From Fimbriimonadaceae bacterium (GTDB lineage Bacteria > Armatimonadota > Fimbriimonadia > Fimbriimonadales > Fimbriimonadaceae), in contig JAHBTD010000001.1 in assembly GCA_019638775.1 (NCBI GenBank), positions 930,001-994,000 on the forward strand: 64,000 bases of DNA. The letters run 5' to 3'. The translations under genes were made by a program, and so were the position numbers. Shown piece by piece: positions 52,533 through 61,404 of the stretch. Position 1 is the first letter of the stretch. Every line of letters starts with the position of its first letter. The notes below the pieces were generated by a model that was not told the DNA's origin, made no database searches, and saw nothing but the letters and a program-made list of their open reading frames with translations.

Positions 52533-54224
52533 ATGGCGTACCGCGATTTTCAACACTTTCTTGAGGCTCTTGAGGCGGCTGGCGAGCTGAAACGGATTAC
52601 GGAGCCGCTGTCGCCGTATTTGGAGATCACCGAAGTTGCGGATCGGGTGATGAAGTCCGCTGGTCCGGCGTTGCTGTTTGAGAATGTGGTCGGGCCAGCG
52701 CCCCGGCTGGGCACGCCGAATCCAAAAAGCGCGGTGATGGGGCATCCCAGCATTCATCCGGAGAGTTCGCCAGCGTATATCGTGGGGGATCAGCGATCAG
52801 CGATTGGCGATCAGGGGACCTCCCACCCCCTACCCCCTCCCTCCATTTCCGGAAAAATGGAGGGAGGGGAGGAATCCAAAACCCAAAACCTAAAATCTAA
52901 AATCCTGCGGCCCAACACTGACTTGCGCACCTACATGCCCGTCGCCATCAACACCATGGGCTCGCGGAAACGGATGTCGATGGCTTTGAGTTGCAGCGAC
53001 TTTGAAGAGCATGCCGAGCGCATCGAACAGCTTCTGAAACTGCCGAGCAGCCCGCCAAAAGGGATCAAAGATATCCTCCAGATCGCACCGCTGATGAAGG
53101 AGATTCTCAGCACGACCAAGCCGAAAGAAGTTAGTCGAGGAATCTGTCAGGAGGTTGTGCTGAAGGGGGATGATATCGACCTCACCAAGCTTCCGATCCT
53201 CACCTGCTGGCCCGAAGACGGCGGCCCGTTCATCACCCTGCCGATGGTCTTCACCTACGACCCTGAAACCGGCAAACGCAACGTCGGCATGTACCGCATT
53301 CAGGTTCACGACAAGAACACTTGCGGGATGCATTGGCAGATGCACAAAACCGGCATGCGGCATATGGAAGCTGCTGGCGAGAAGGGCAAGAAGATCGAAG
53401 TTTGCGTCGCCATCGGCGGAGATCCCTGTTACGCCTTTGGCGCGATCTCTCCCCTGCCCCCCGGCATCGACGAGATGGTGTTCTGCGGGTTCTTGCGCAA
53501 GCAAGCGGTCGAGATGGTGAAGGCAAAAACCGTGGACATCATGGTCCCCGCCGACTGTGAGATCGTCATCGAGGGCTATGTCGACCCGTCCGAGCGGCAG
53601 CTGGAAGGGCCGTTCGGGGATCACACTGGCTACTACTCCCTCGCCTCCGATTTCCCGGTTCTGCATGTGACCTGCGTGACCATGCGCAGCAAAGCGATCT
53701 ATCCGGCAACGATCGTGGGCATTCCCCCGATGGAGGACGGCTGGATGGGCAAGGCGGTGGAGCGGATTTTCTTGCCGATGATCCGGCTGACCGTGCCCGA
53801 GATCGTGGATATGCACCTTCCCGTGGAAGCGTGTTTCCACAACGTAGCGTTCGTCTCGATCAAGAAGAAATATCCCGGCCACGCGTACAAGATCATGAAC
53901 GCGATTTGGGGATTGGGCGGGCTTGCGTTTACTAAATTTGTCTATGTTTTCGATGAAGACTGTAATGTACAAGACATAGGAGAGGTGCTTTTCCGCATCG
54001 GCGCAAACTGCGACCCAGGGCGGGATGTTTTGCTTAGCCGGGGTCCGGTCGACCAGCTCGACCACGCCTCCCAGCAAGAAGGATTTGGCGGGAAGATCGG
54101 GTTCGATTGCACCCACAAGTGGCCTGGGGAGAACGGCTTTAGTCGGGACTATCCAAAGCTGATCAAGATGTCGGACGACGTGAAAATAAAGATCGATGGG
54201 CTTTGGAGTCGACTGGGGCTGTAG
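52533..54224 (+). CDS. ubiD: UbiD family decarboxylase with repeat-derived insertion
   Basis: 563 residues, longer than the usual 480-500. Family landmarks: YRDFQHFLEALEAAGELKRI, YMPVAINTMGSRKRM, the prFMN-binding region NVGMYRIQVHDKNTCGMHW, PADCEIVIEGYVDP and LEGPFGDHTGYYS, and the end GFDCTHKWPGE. It uses prenylated FMN to decarboxylate unsaturated or aromatic acids, possibly in quinone synthesis. Residues about 85-125 are encoded by three intergenic-type repeats inserted in frame at a normally short loop. All active-site motifs downstream are intact, so the protein may still work. No ubiX gene is adjacent. Confidence 0.9.
   Translation: MAYRDFQHFLEALEAAGELKRITEPLSPYLEITEVADRVMKSAGPALLFENVVGPAPRLGTPNPKSAVMGHPSIHPESSPAYIVGDQRSAIGDQGTSHPLPPPSISGKMEGGEESKTQNLKSKILRPNTDLRTYMPVAINTMGSRKRMSMALSCSDFEEHAERIEQLLKLPSSPPKGIKDILQIAPLMKEILSTTKPKEVSRGICQEVVLKGDDIDLTKLPILTCWPEDGGPFITLPMVFTYDPETGKRNVGMYRIQVHDKNTCGMHWQMHKTGMRHMEAAGEKGKKIEVCVAIGGDPCYAFGAISPLPPGIDEMVFCGFLRKQAVEMVKAKTVDIMVPADCEIVIEGYVDPSERQLEGPFGDHTGYYSLASDFPVLHVTCVTMRSKAIYPATIVGIPPMEDGWMGKAVERIFLPMIRLTVPEIVDMHLPVEACFHNVAFVSIKKKYPGHAYKIMNAIWGLGGLAFTKFVYVFDEDCNVQDIGEVLFRIGANCDPGRDVLLSRGPVDQLDHASQQEGFGGKIGFDCTHKWPGENGFSRDYPKLIKMSDDVKIKIDGLWSRLGL
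52785..52905 (+). repeat. in-frame repeat insertion within ubiD
   Basis: Three dispersed repeat types follow one another: heptad-like GATCAGCGATCAGCGATTGG (52787 on), a hairpin CCTCCCTCCATTT/AAATGGAGGGAGG (about 52836-52868), and the AT-rich tract AATCCAAAACCCAAAACC (52873 on). All three types also occur between genes in this window. They encode Gly-Asp-Gln and Pro/Ser/Lys-rich sequence. Confidence 0.85.
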
Positions 54225-54227
54225 CCG

Positions 54228-55709
54228 CTACTTTGCCTTGCCATTCTGATCGCGCTTCTTTGCGGCAAGCTCTTCTCTCAGCCCTGCCAAAGATTGGCGA
54301 TGCGCTTCCTGTGCCTCTGCGTAAGTCCTTTGCGCCCACTCTGTTGGAACATATAGATCGAACCGTTCGTTTTCAAGATCGACGCGGTAGACCAGCCTTG
54401 CTTTGATTCCAGTCGCAGGCTCTGGCCAAGGCTGATCCGGCATAGGGATCTTCGCATAGAAGGAGTGAGGATGTTCTCGCCTAGATCTCATATTCAACTC
54501 ATCAATCCTCCACCACGCAATTTCGTCCTCGGCGCTGGCACCAGCCAGAAGGACTTTCATCGGCTTACGAAACTCTTGATAGAGCGGACAATTCAGCAAG
54601 GTCACGGCATCGCTTGGAGTCAGATTGTACTGAAATGTAACCAGTGCCTGGTTGTTTAGCGATTCTACGAATCGTGCTGAACTATCAGGGCACTCCACCC
54701 TAACACCGAGGGGCGAAGTAATCCTCCAGCCAGGCTGGTTTGAATCGCTAAACCAGTGGATCGGCGGCAGTTCAAGAGTCTCCTCCCAGGTTCGATAGCG
54801 CGTCACGGTGCCGTATACATGCATCAGTTGTTGGCCAGGGCTTGGTCTCTGACCGAAGCCGAGCATATTGACCGAATCATGCTGAGTTCCCTGCTGAAGC
54901 CAAAGCCGAGAACTGTTGCCGTGATGCCACTCTCCTGTGTAGGCGAATCTGATCTCGTACTGGTCGCGAGGATCGTGCCCGCCAGACAAGAACAGATCGA
55001 CCGTGTATTTGCCTTGGCGCAAGCCGATCGTTCTTCCAAGCACCACTGCCTGCATCTTGGGAGCCTGATCTTTTGCAATGACTCTGCGTGGCGGGCGAAG
55101 TCCTGACACTCTCCAGCGGCCCACTTCCGCGCCGTTAGCCTTCAGTATCAAATTTGATTCACAAAAGCTCGGAGGGAAATGGTGCAAAACGCCCAAGTAC
55201 ACAATTCTGTCTTCAGTCGCCTCTTGGTGCGTTACTGGGGACGCGCTATTACTCGGCAGGCGCACACTTACGGGAGCATGGTTGCCGGATTCGTCCTCGA
55301 GATATGCAGAGAGTCCATTGACGCTCTGCAGGCTGGTCGGGTAGCCGACGAAGAAGGCAGCGGCTAGACCTGAATAGTTTGCGTGATAGCGACTGCCTTT
55401 GTAGGAGAGTGTTGCCCTGCCCCCAAAAGGTGGCGAATGAGACCCCAGGAGTTCATAGCCCTCATCCGCGCGGACCAGCCTGGTCGAAAGGCCGCTGAAT
55501 TCATCCCAGACGGAAAGTGTGACCAATCCCACCAACAGGCTGAGAATCAGAAGCCACTCCCTGACGTCCTTCCAAGCCAAGTGGTATTCAGCCACATACT
55601 CCGGGGGGTGGGTCAGTTCTTCTTGCAATTGTTCACTTCTCCCCAGTCTCTTGAGTTTTGTGCGCTCAGCCGACTTTCTCGCGCCGATGCGCTCTGCGCC
55701 TGCGAGCAA
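54228..55709 (-). CDS. large exported or membrane protein, unknown
   Basis: 493 residues. One membrane helix near 52-66 (WLLILSLLVGLVTLSVW), then a long soluble part with strand-rich segments and a charged helical C-terminus (AEAQEAHRQSLAGLREELAAKKRD). Likely a periplasmic domain anchored by the helix. No family recognised. TTG start at 55709 overlaps the upstream PEP-CTERM gene by 44 bases; a TTG at 55628 with GGGGAG upstream would also leave the helix intact and avoid the overlap. Confidence 0.6.
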   Translation of the reverse strand: MLAGAERIGARKSAERTKLKRLGRSEQLQEELTHPPEYVAEYHLAWKDVREWLLILSLLVGLVTLSVWDEFSGLSTRLVRADEGYELLGSHSPPFGGRATLSYKGSRYHANYSGLAAAFFVGYPTSLQSVNGLSAYLEDESGNHAPVSVRLPSNSASPVTHQEATEDRIVYLGVLHHFPPSFCESNLILKANGAEVGRWRVSGLRPPRRVIAKDQAPKMQAVVLGRTIGLRQGKYTVDLFLSGGHDPRDQYEIRFAYTGEWHHGNSSRLWLQQGTQHDSVNMLGFGQRPSPGQQLMHVYGTVTRYRTWEETLELPPIHWFSDSNQPGWRITSPLGVRVECPDSSARFVESLNNQALVTFQYNLTPSDAVTLLNCPLYQEFRKPMKVLLAGASAEDEIAWWRIDELNMRSRREHPHSFYAKIPMPDQPWPEPATGIKARLVYRVDLENERFDLYVPTEWAQRTYAEAQEAHRQSLAGLREELAAKKRDQNGKAK

Positions 55710-56817
55710 TGGCGGCTAAGCCGACTGCAAGGGCGAGAGCCGACGCGGGCTCGGGAACGGGCGCAGCGTGGTAGTAAAACTGGCTCTGATCGCTCCGAAT
55801 CGCCCAGCCTACGAAGGAGCCGTCGGAAGCCGATGCAGACAGGTAGTAATGCTGGGCCTGGGCAGAGTCAGGGCTCAGCAAAGATTCGATAGGCGCTATC
55901 CCACTCTGATGCGTCCAAATCGCTACACCCCCTTCAAGACCCCCAAGGCCGCTAGTACTTGCGGTCACACGAACTCCGAGGACAACGCCGGACTCGGAGA
56001 CGCTTCGCGCCCCCATGTACCATTCCAGCCCATCCTTCTGGAACGAGCCCGTCGGCACAAATCCCATCGACTCAGACCAGGCGTATCCGACATCGCCAGT
56101 GCCAGAAAGAAAGGTCATGCCAGCCACATGCCCAGAAGAATTCAGCGCATCGCCAGAGACACTCAAATAGCCTCCTGCTGCATGAATCAAATGCGCTACC
56201 GTTCGATCTGGATTCCACACGACCCCAACGCTGGAGCCAGAGATCGTTGCCGTTCCAACGCTCCTGCCCGACTCGGCAAGGTCGTTCACGCTCGCCTCTC
56301 CCCCTGGATCGGCAAGGGTTTGGAATCCGTTGACAGCATCCCAGATAAACGCAGTGAGAACTCCAGGACTCAGCTCAGCCATCACGGCAGTCTGTCCCGC
56401 GTCGTTGATTCTTTTGACGCTCACATTGTCCGTACCCGGATGAAGGATTCTTCGGTATCCGCTGACGCTATCCCACAGAAGCATAGCGGCAGGACCGCCT
56501 GTATTGGAGTTTGCATACCCAAGGGCGAGGCCAGAGCCATTCAGGTCGAAGAAAGAGACGTCTCTAAAACCGCTTCCATACTGGGGGATAGCAGTCGGCG
56601 TTCCGAACGCATCTGCATAGACCCCTTCCAGAAAGTTAGGCGGATCAACGTATCCGACCATCGCGCCCGATGAGTGCAAAGCCGTCGGAGCGAAAGCGCT
56701 GTACCCGGCTGGGGGAGCGATCTCTTTGATCCGATACTGCGGCTGAGCCTGCATACAGGAACAAAGGCCAGTCAAAGAGGTGAGGGCAAAGCCAAAACGT
56801 AAGACAAAGGGTCTCAT
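55666..56817 (-). CDS. PEP-CTERM protein with HAF-type repeats
   Basis: 383 residues. Signal peptide MRPFVLRFGFALTSLTGLCSC, then repeated modules of the type LLWDSVSGYRRILHPG, FIWDAVNGFQTLADPGG, VWNPDRTVAHLI and AIWTHQSGIAPIESLL with interspersed NDAGQTAV/NSSGHVAG turns (HAF repeats, propeller-like). It ends VPEPASALALAVGLAAIARR plus a basic tail, the exosortase-sorting PEP-CTERM. Probably displayed on the surface. The ATG at 56817 is used because the signal peptide begins there. Confidence 0.85.
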   Translation of the reverse strand: MRPFVLRFGFALTSLTGLCSCMQAQPQYRIKEIAPPAGYSAFAPTALHSSGAMVGYVDPPNFLEGVYADAFGTPTAIPQYGSGFRDVSFFDLNGSGLALGYANSNTGGPAAMLLWDSVSGYRRILHPGTDNVSVKRINDAGQTAVMAELSPGVLTAFIWDAVNGFQTLADPGGEASVNDLAESGRSVGTATISGSSVGVVWNPDRTVAHLIHAAGGYLSVSGDALNSSGHVAGMTFLSGTGDVGYAWSESMGFVPTGSFQKDGLEWYMGARSVSESGVVLGVRVTASTSGLGGLEGGVAIWTHQSGIAPIESLLSPDSAQAQHYYLSASASDGSFVGWAIRSDQSQFYYHAAPVPEPASALALAVGLAAIARRRRAHRREKVG

Positions 56818-56947
56818 TGCAGTCACATAAGCCAAAAAAAAGCTCTTTAAGTATACGAGATGAATACGCTTAGAACAGTTCATAGGTGCGCCATCATACT
56901 TGCCTGAATCGATAGCGTGCACTAAGCGTCCTAACCCATGAGGGCGT

Positions 56948-58405
56948 ATGCTACAGCGTTTTTTGGAAACCCTTTGGTCGGGATTCACCGAAGTCGGCCG
57001 TTTCTTAGCCGAGCGACAAATCGTCATTCTCCTCTTCTTCGTGACCATTGTCGTCGCGGGAGTCGCCCTTTATATCGCCGACCGCGACCGGTTCGAAACC
57101 ATTCGTCAGGGGCTTTTGAACACATCAAAGCAGAGCGGAAGCTGGACGCTCTATGCGTTGATGCTACTCGGAGCAGGCTACATGCTGGTGGCGATCCGTG
57201 GCATCGTCAACGACCAGCGCATCATCGCCGAGAACGCCGAGTACTCGGCTAAAGACGACCCCTCCCTCGGCGGGATTTATCAGTACGGTCCGTCAGCAGC
57301 CGGACTCGTGGAGAAGACCTACACCCGAACACTTACCCTCCCACCCGCATTTCTCGACCGGCTCGGCTCCGAAGGCATCCAGTCGCTCACGCCTTACCTG
57401 CAAGACCCGTCCTCGACGAACATCCTCAAACTCAGCGACACCTTCCGCAAGAGCGGACAGGATGCGGTTTTCACTCGGGAGGTCGTGCGGATGGAGGAGC
57501 AACCGCTGCCCATCCAAAACGCCGTCGTCAATGTCGACGTGCACATGCGGGATGCCGAATCCACCAGCTCGAAGGTTTATGACGTCGACTTCCGGTCCGA
57601 ATTCACTTTTCGAAACCCAAGTTCCGAAGTCGCCAAAGTCCGCATGACCTTCCCCTTGCCTCAACAATCGGGTCTGTTGAGCAGTTTTTCGTTCAAGGTC
57701 GGCGAAGAGCCGGTTAGTAATCAGGACGAGATGGAGAACTACGTTTGGGAGGGCATGCTCCAGCCCGGCGAGACACGCACCGCGACGGTCGCCTACAAGA
57801 GTCAGGGGGGCGGGGCGTGGGTCTACAACATCGGCTCACGACGGCGGCGCGTCGAGGCGTTCACGCTGAACTTGAAATCGAACAGCGAAGTGCGGTTCCA
57901 GCGCGGCGGACTGTTCCCCACAACCTCGAACGACAACTCGCACACGTGGAGCTTGTCCGACATCATCACCACCCAAAACATCGAGCTCACATTCCCCACC
58001 CTTCAAGCCCGCAAAGAGGCTATCACGAAGGCGTTGGTGTTTCAGCCAGCTGCCCTCCTTTTGCTTCCGATCCTCGTGCTTTGGTGGGGTTGGCGCATGC
58101 GCAAATCGGCGAATCTGAGCGCTCTCTTCCTCGGTTTGGCGGGCATGACTCTTGGATTCGCCTCAACTGCGGTGCTGCTCGGCTACATGCAGATGTTCCT
58201 GGCGCTGCTGGTCGGCGGGTTCATCGCCGCGGTCCTTGCCGTGCGAGCGGTCGGCATGAGCTTTATCGTCCCGGTCGTCGCAGCGGCGCTCGCCCCGATG
58301 GCATTCCTGAACGCGGAGCATTCGGGGTTGTTGCTTGTGATTGGTGCGCTGGCGCTGTGGACGGTATCTGAACCTGCGGCAAGGAAGGGCCAGGTTAAAG
58401 ATTAA
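56948..58405 (+). CDS. multi-pass membrane protein, unknown
   Basis: 485 residues. Two N-terminal helices (about 24-43 and 69-87), a large soluble beta-rich domain (about 100-350, with DVDFRSEFTFRNPSSEVAKVRMTFPLPQ and GMLQPGETRTATVAYKSQGGGAWVYN), then four to five C-terminal helices. The middle region looks like a carrier or adhesin-like domain between membrane parts; resemblance to CreD-type proteins is faint. Function unknown. Confidence 0.7.
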   Translation: MLQRFLETLWSGFTEVGRFLAERQIVILLFFVTIVVAGVALYIADRDRFETIRQGLLNTSKQSGSWTLYALMLLGAGYMLVAIRGIVNDQRIIAENAEYSAKDDPSLGGIYQYGPSAAGLVEKTYTRTLTLPPAFLDRLGSEGIQSLTPYLQDPSSTNILKLSDTFRKSGQDAVFTREVVRMEEQPLPIQNAVVNVDVHMRDAESTSSKVYDVDFRSEFTFRNPSSEVAKVRMTFPLPQQSGLLSSFSFKVGEEPVSNQDEMENYVWEGMLQPGETRTATVAYKSQGGGAWVYNIGSRRRRVEAFTLNLKSNSEVRFQRGGLFPTTSNDNSHTWSLSDIITTQNIELTFPTLQARKEAITKALVFQPAALLLLPILVLWWGWRMRKSANLSALFLGLAGMTLGFASTAVLLGYMQMFLALLVGGFIAAVLAVRAVGMSFIVPVVAAALAPMAFLNAEHSGLLLVIGALALWTVSEPAARKGQVKD

Positions 58406-58470
58406 CCACGACTCGCGCCGATTGTTACTGCCCCACCGTCCTTTTCAACGATCATTGCGTAGGTTGAGAA

Positions 58471-59133
58471 ATGAAGGTCTTTACAGAATTTATCGGATCG
58501 TTCCTGTTTATGCTCGCCATTCCGTTGGCCATTGGCAATGCTGGGAACTTGGCCCCGCTGGCAATCGGCGCCGCACTCATGGTGATGGTCTATATGGGTG
58601 GACACGTTTCGGGCGCACACTACAACCCTGCGGTGACACTGGCTGTCTGGTTACGAGGAAAGATGGACTTGAAGGACGTCGTTCCCTACATCGTCGCCCA
58701 AATCCTCGGCGCAATTGCTGCCTTTTTCATGGGTTACTGGCTGCTTGGCTCGGCGATGACTCTCGCTCCTGGTGAAGCGTTCGCACCTGCGAAAGCATTG
58801 GCGGTTGAGATCCTCTTCACCTGCATGTTGGTCACAGTGATTCTCAACGTGGCGACCGCCAAAGCAACCGCTGGAAACTCCTATTACGGACTTGCCATAG
58901 GCTTTACGATTGTGGCGGCGGCGTTCGTCGGGGGGCCGATTTCTGGCGGTGCGTTCAATCCCGCAGTTGGTATCGGCGCAACCGTTTCCGGAGCGCTGTT
59001 TGGTGATGGAAACTGGAGCAATCTTTGGCTCTATCTGGTGGGTCCGTTCGTTGGCGCAGGATTAGGGGTTTTGATCTTTAAGGCTCAGCATGGAAGCGCC
59101 GAGGCCTCAGCCTCTGAAGCGGCATCGGCTTAG
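58471..59133 (+). CDS. MIP family channel (aquaporin-like), second NPA without arginine
   Basis: 220 residues, six helices. First motif GAHYNPAVT (NPA 52-54), second GGAFNPAVG (NPA 163-165). The second NPA is normally followed by the selectivity-filter arginine (NPAR); here it is Val. The channel may pass a different small neutral solute. Cytoplasmic membrane. Ala/Ser/Glu-rich C-terminal tail. Confidence 0.88.
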   Translation: MKVFTEFIGSFLFMLAIPLAIGNAGNLAPLAIGAALMVMVYMGGHVSGAHYNPAVTLAVWLRGKMDLKDVVPYIVAQILGAIAAFFMGYWLLGSAMTLAPGEAFAPAKALAVEILFTCMLVTVILNVATAKATAGNSYYGLAIGFTIVAAAFVGGPISGGAFNPAVGIGATVSGALFGDGNWSNLWLYLVGPFVGAGLGVLIFKAQHGSAEASASEAASA

Positions 59134-59237
59134 GGCCGCGGTTCTAAATCCCCGTACTCTCATCAGTTTCAACGGCTCCGTTCAGCCCCGATAACTTACT
59201 TGGGATTGATCCGTCCTGTCGGATCGCCCGGAGGGTT

Positions 59238-60986
59238 ATGGCTCAACTAAAGCAAAAGCTTGGCGAATTATTGACTGGACAACGGTTGGTCACAAAGAAG
59301 CAACTCGAAGAGGCGCTCGAACTGCAAAGAGACACCTCAGCTCCACTGGGAAGCATTCTCATTTCGATGGGAGCGATTACCGAGGATCTGTTGCTTCGTG
59401 TTCTTGCCGCCCAAATGGGCGTCGCTCCGTGGCATTTTGAAACTCAACCACCACAAAAGGATGTTGCGCATGTCCTTTCTCCGGAAGCATGTGACCGCTA
59501 CCAAATGTTGCCCGTGCAAAAGCGCGGCGACCTCCTGACCGTAGCAATGCGAAATCCGATGGATACAGAAGCGATTGACCTTGCTCGTAACCTCTCAAAG
59601 ATGCGCATTGAGCCGGTGCTGGCAAACGGCGAGCGTCTTCAGCGCGCAATTCAAATTACACTACAAACTCTGCCTGCCCGTGGCGGAAAGTCGATCGATA
59701 ACCTTGTCGACCAGGCTATTAAGGAGTTTGGACGAGCGAGCAGCGGCCCTGAAGAGGCGATGCTTGACCAGGCAGACTCTCGGCCCGTCGTTGGGGTCGC
59801 CAACCAGATTTTGAGCGATGCGATCCGGATGGGATCGTCGGACGTACACATTGAGCCGTATGCCAATCGTGTCGAGGTTCGCTATCGCGTGGATGGGCAG
59901 CTTGTACGCGTTCGACAGATGCCGGTAGATATCTTGCCAATGCTCGCCACGCGCATCAAGATCATGGCTGAGCTCGATATCGTCGAAACTCGGATGCCCC
60001 AAGATGGACGCGTTGCCGCTGAAATCGATGGGAGGAAGGTTGACCTTCGTGTTTCCGTTATTCCAAACCACCACGGACCGCGCATCGTTTTGCGAGTTCT
60101 CGATAAGTCGGTTTCGCTCAAGAATATGGCGGATATCGGTTTCTCGCAGAGAAACGAAGCAACTTTCCGCTCGATGATTCAACGACCTTATGGGATGATC
60201 CTTGTCACTGGCCCCACGGGCAGCGGTAAGACAACGACCTTGTATTCGGCGCTGCAAGAGATCAAGACCGGAACGAACAACATCCTCACTTGTGAGGACC
60301 CGGTTGAATACGATATCGACGGCATTGGTCAGGCTCAGGTCAACGACAAGATTGGACTGAGCTTTGCGTCACTGCTGCGCTCGGCACTGCGACAAGACCC
60401 AGACGTGATCCTTGTCGGTGAGATTCGCGACAAAGAGACCGCCGAAACCGCGATCCGAGCTTCTCTTACGGGGCACTTGGTGCTCAGCACGCTCCACACA
60501 AACGACGCGCCGGGAGCAATCCCGCGATTGCTGGATATGGGCATCGATCCTTATCTTCTCAGCACTTCGCTGATCGGTGTCACCGCCCAACGCCTGGTCC
60601 GGTGTTTGTGCAGCCACTGCAAGAAGGAAGAGACCAACGAGGCCGATCTTGAGCTGCTGCGTACGATTTCTGGTCAGGAAGATGTGAGCGCCTATAGCCC
60701 AGGCACGTGCGTCAAGTGCAGCCGTACAGGCTACAAAGGTCGCATGGCGCTGCATGAGATCATGCCCGTCGTGGGGGATGTCGCCACTGCCATCGCCGAG
60801 CGCGTGCCGGTAGACCGCCTGCGCGAGCTCGCGCACGTAGCTGGCTATGAAGAGATGCAGGCAGATGGCGTCCGTCGCATTCTGCAGGGCAAAACTTCAA
60901 TCCAGGAAGTTCGGCGCGTCGCCAACTTTGAAGTTCTCGGAAGCGCTCCGCAATTCGGGGGCGCGAGCCTTAGGTTAGCGGCATAA
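59238..60986 (+). CDS. type IV pilus / type II secretion ATPase (PilB/GspE)
   Basis: 582 residues. N-terminal GspE-type domain (about 1-150), then Walker A GPTGSGKTTTL (about 325), Asp box NNILTCEDPVEYDIDGIGQ, Walker B VILVGEIRDKETAE (about 390) and His box HLVLSTLHTNDAPGA. A zinc site is formed by CSHCKK (about 459) and CVKCSR (about 490). Hexameric motor for pilus assembly. The gspF-type partners are at 22.7-25.5 kb and a prepilin is at 10.3 kb, so the machinery is scattered. Confidence 0.93.
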   Translation: MAQLKQKLGELLTGQRLVTKKQLEEALELQRDTSAPLGSILISMGAITEDLLLRVLAAQMGVAPWHFETQPPQKDVAHVLSPEACDRYQMLPVQKRGDLLTVAMRNPMDTEAIDLARNLSKMRIEPVLANGERLQRAIQITLQTLPARGGKSIDNLVDQAIKEFGRASSGPEEAMLDQADSRPVVGVANQILSDAIRMGSSDVHIEPYANRVEVRYRVDGQLVRVRQMPVDILPMLATRIKIMAELDIVETRMPQDGRVAAEIDGRKVDLRVSVIPNHHGPRIVLRVLDKSVSLKNMADIGFSQRNEATFRSMIQRPYGMILVTGPTGSGKTTTLYSALQEIKTGTNNILTCEDPVEYDIDGIGQAQVNDKIGLSFASLLRSALRQDPDVILVGEIRDKETAETAIRASLTGHLVLSTLHTNDAPGAIPRLLDMGIDPYLLSTSLIGVTAQRLVRCLCSHCKKEETNEADLELLRTISGQEDVSAYSPGTCVKCSRTGYKGRMALHEIMPVVGDVATAIAERVPVDRLRELAHVAGYEEMQADGVRRILQGKTSIQEVRRVANFEVLGSAPQFGGASLRLAA

Positions 60987-61404
60987 AGGGGCCACTTTAC
61001 GATCTCAGGTGGGCACAAGCAGAGGCACTCAAACCTCAGCTCGTGCCTACTTTCTGTTTGCCCCGGAACTTTGACTATCTGTTACCAAAGGGGATCGATT
61101 TATCGATATCGTCTGGGCCTCCCGAAATTTACAAGCTCCTACCTGCCAACTCTACTAACCACTTTTTGCCTTGTTTTGCACAATTCTTGGTTGTTAAAGA
61201 AAAGTGTACATACGCATCTACAATCGCGATGCCGATTATCAATCGTGGGCTAGTACGTAACTGTACGATTACCGGGGTGTTGGCTTGATTGGGGGAACTG
61301 TCAGGCGATTATTGACATGTGAAAGCAAGCCCGATTACGACGGTGGAGAGAACTGACCACGGCTGTTGAACAGCCCAATCACTGCCCGAATGGGAGATTA
61401 AAAA
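60987..61404. other. 418-base intergenic region
   Basis: No convincing gene. The sequence is AT-richer than its surroundings and holds a TTGACA at 61312-61317 upstream of the chemoreceptor gene, with no good -10 at the usual distance. It probably contains the chemoreceptor promoter and leader. I see no repeat or RNA structure worth naming. Confidence 0.4.

Noticed and set aside
52890-54116. Long minus-strand open frame opposite ubiD
   Set aside because: It is the antisense shadow of the UbiD coding frame, and its translation has no recognisable motifs.
61043-61288. 81-codon frame between pilB and the chemoreceptor gene
   Set aside because: Composition and lack of a start signal suggest chance; no motif recognised.
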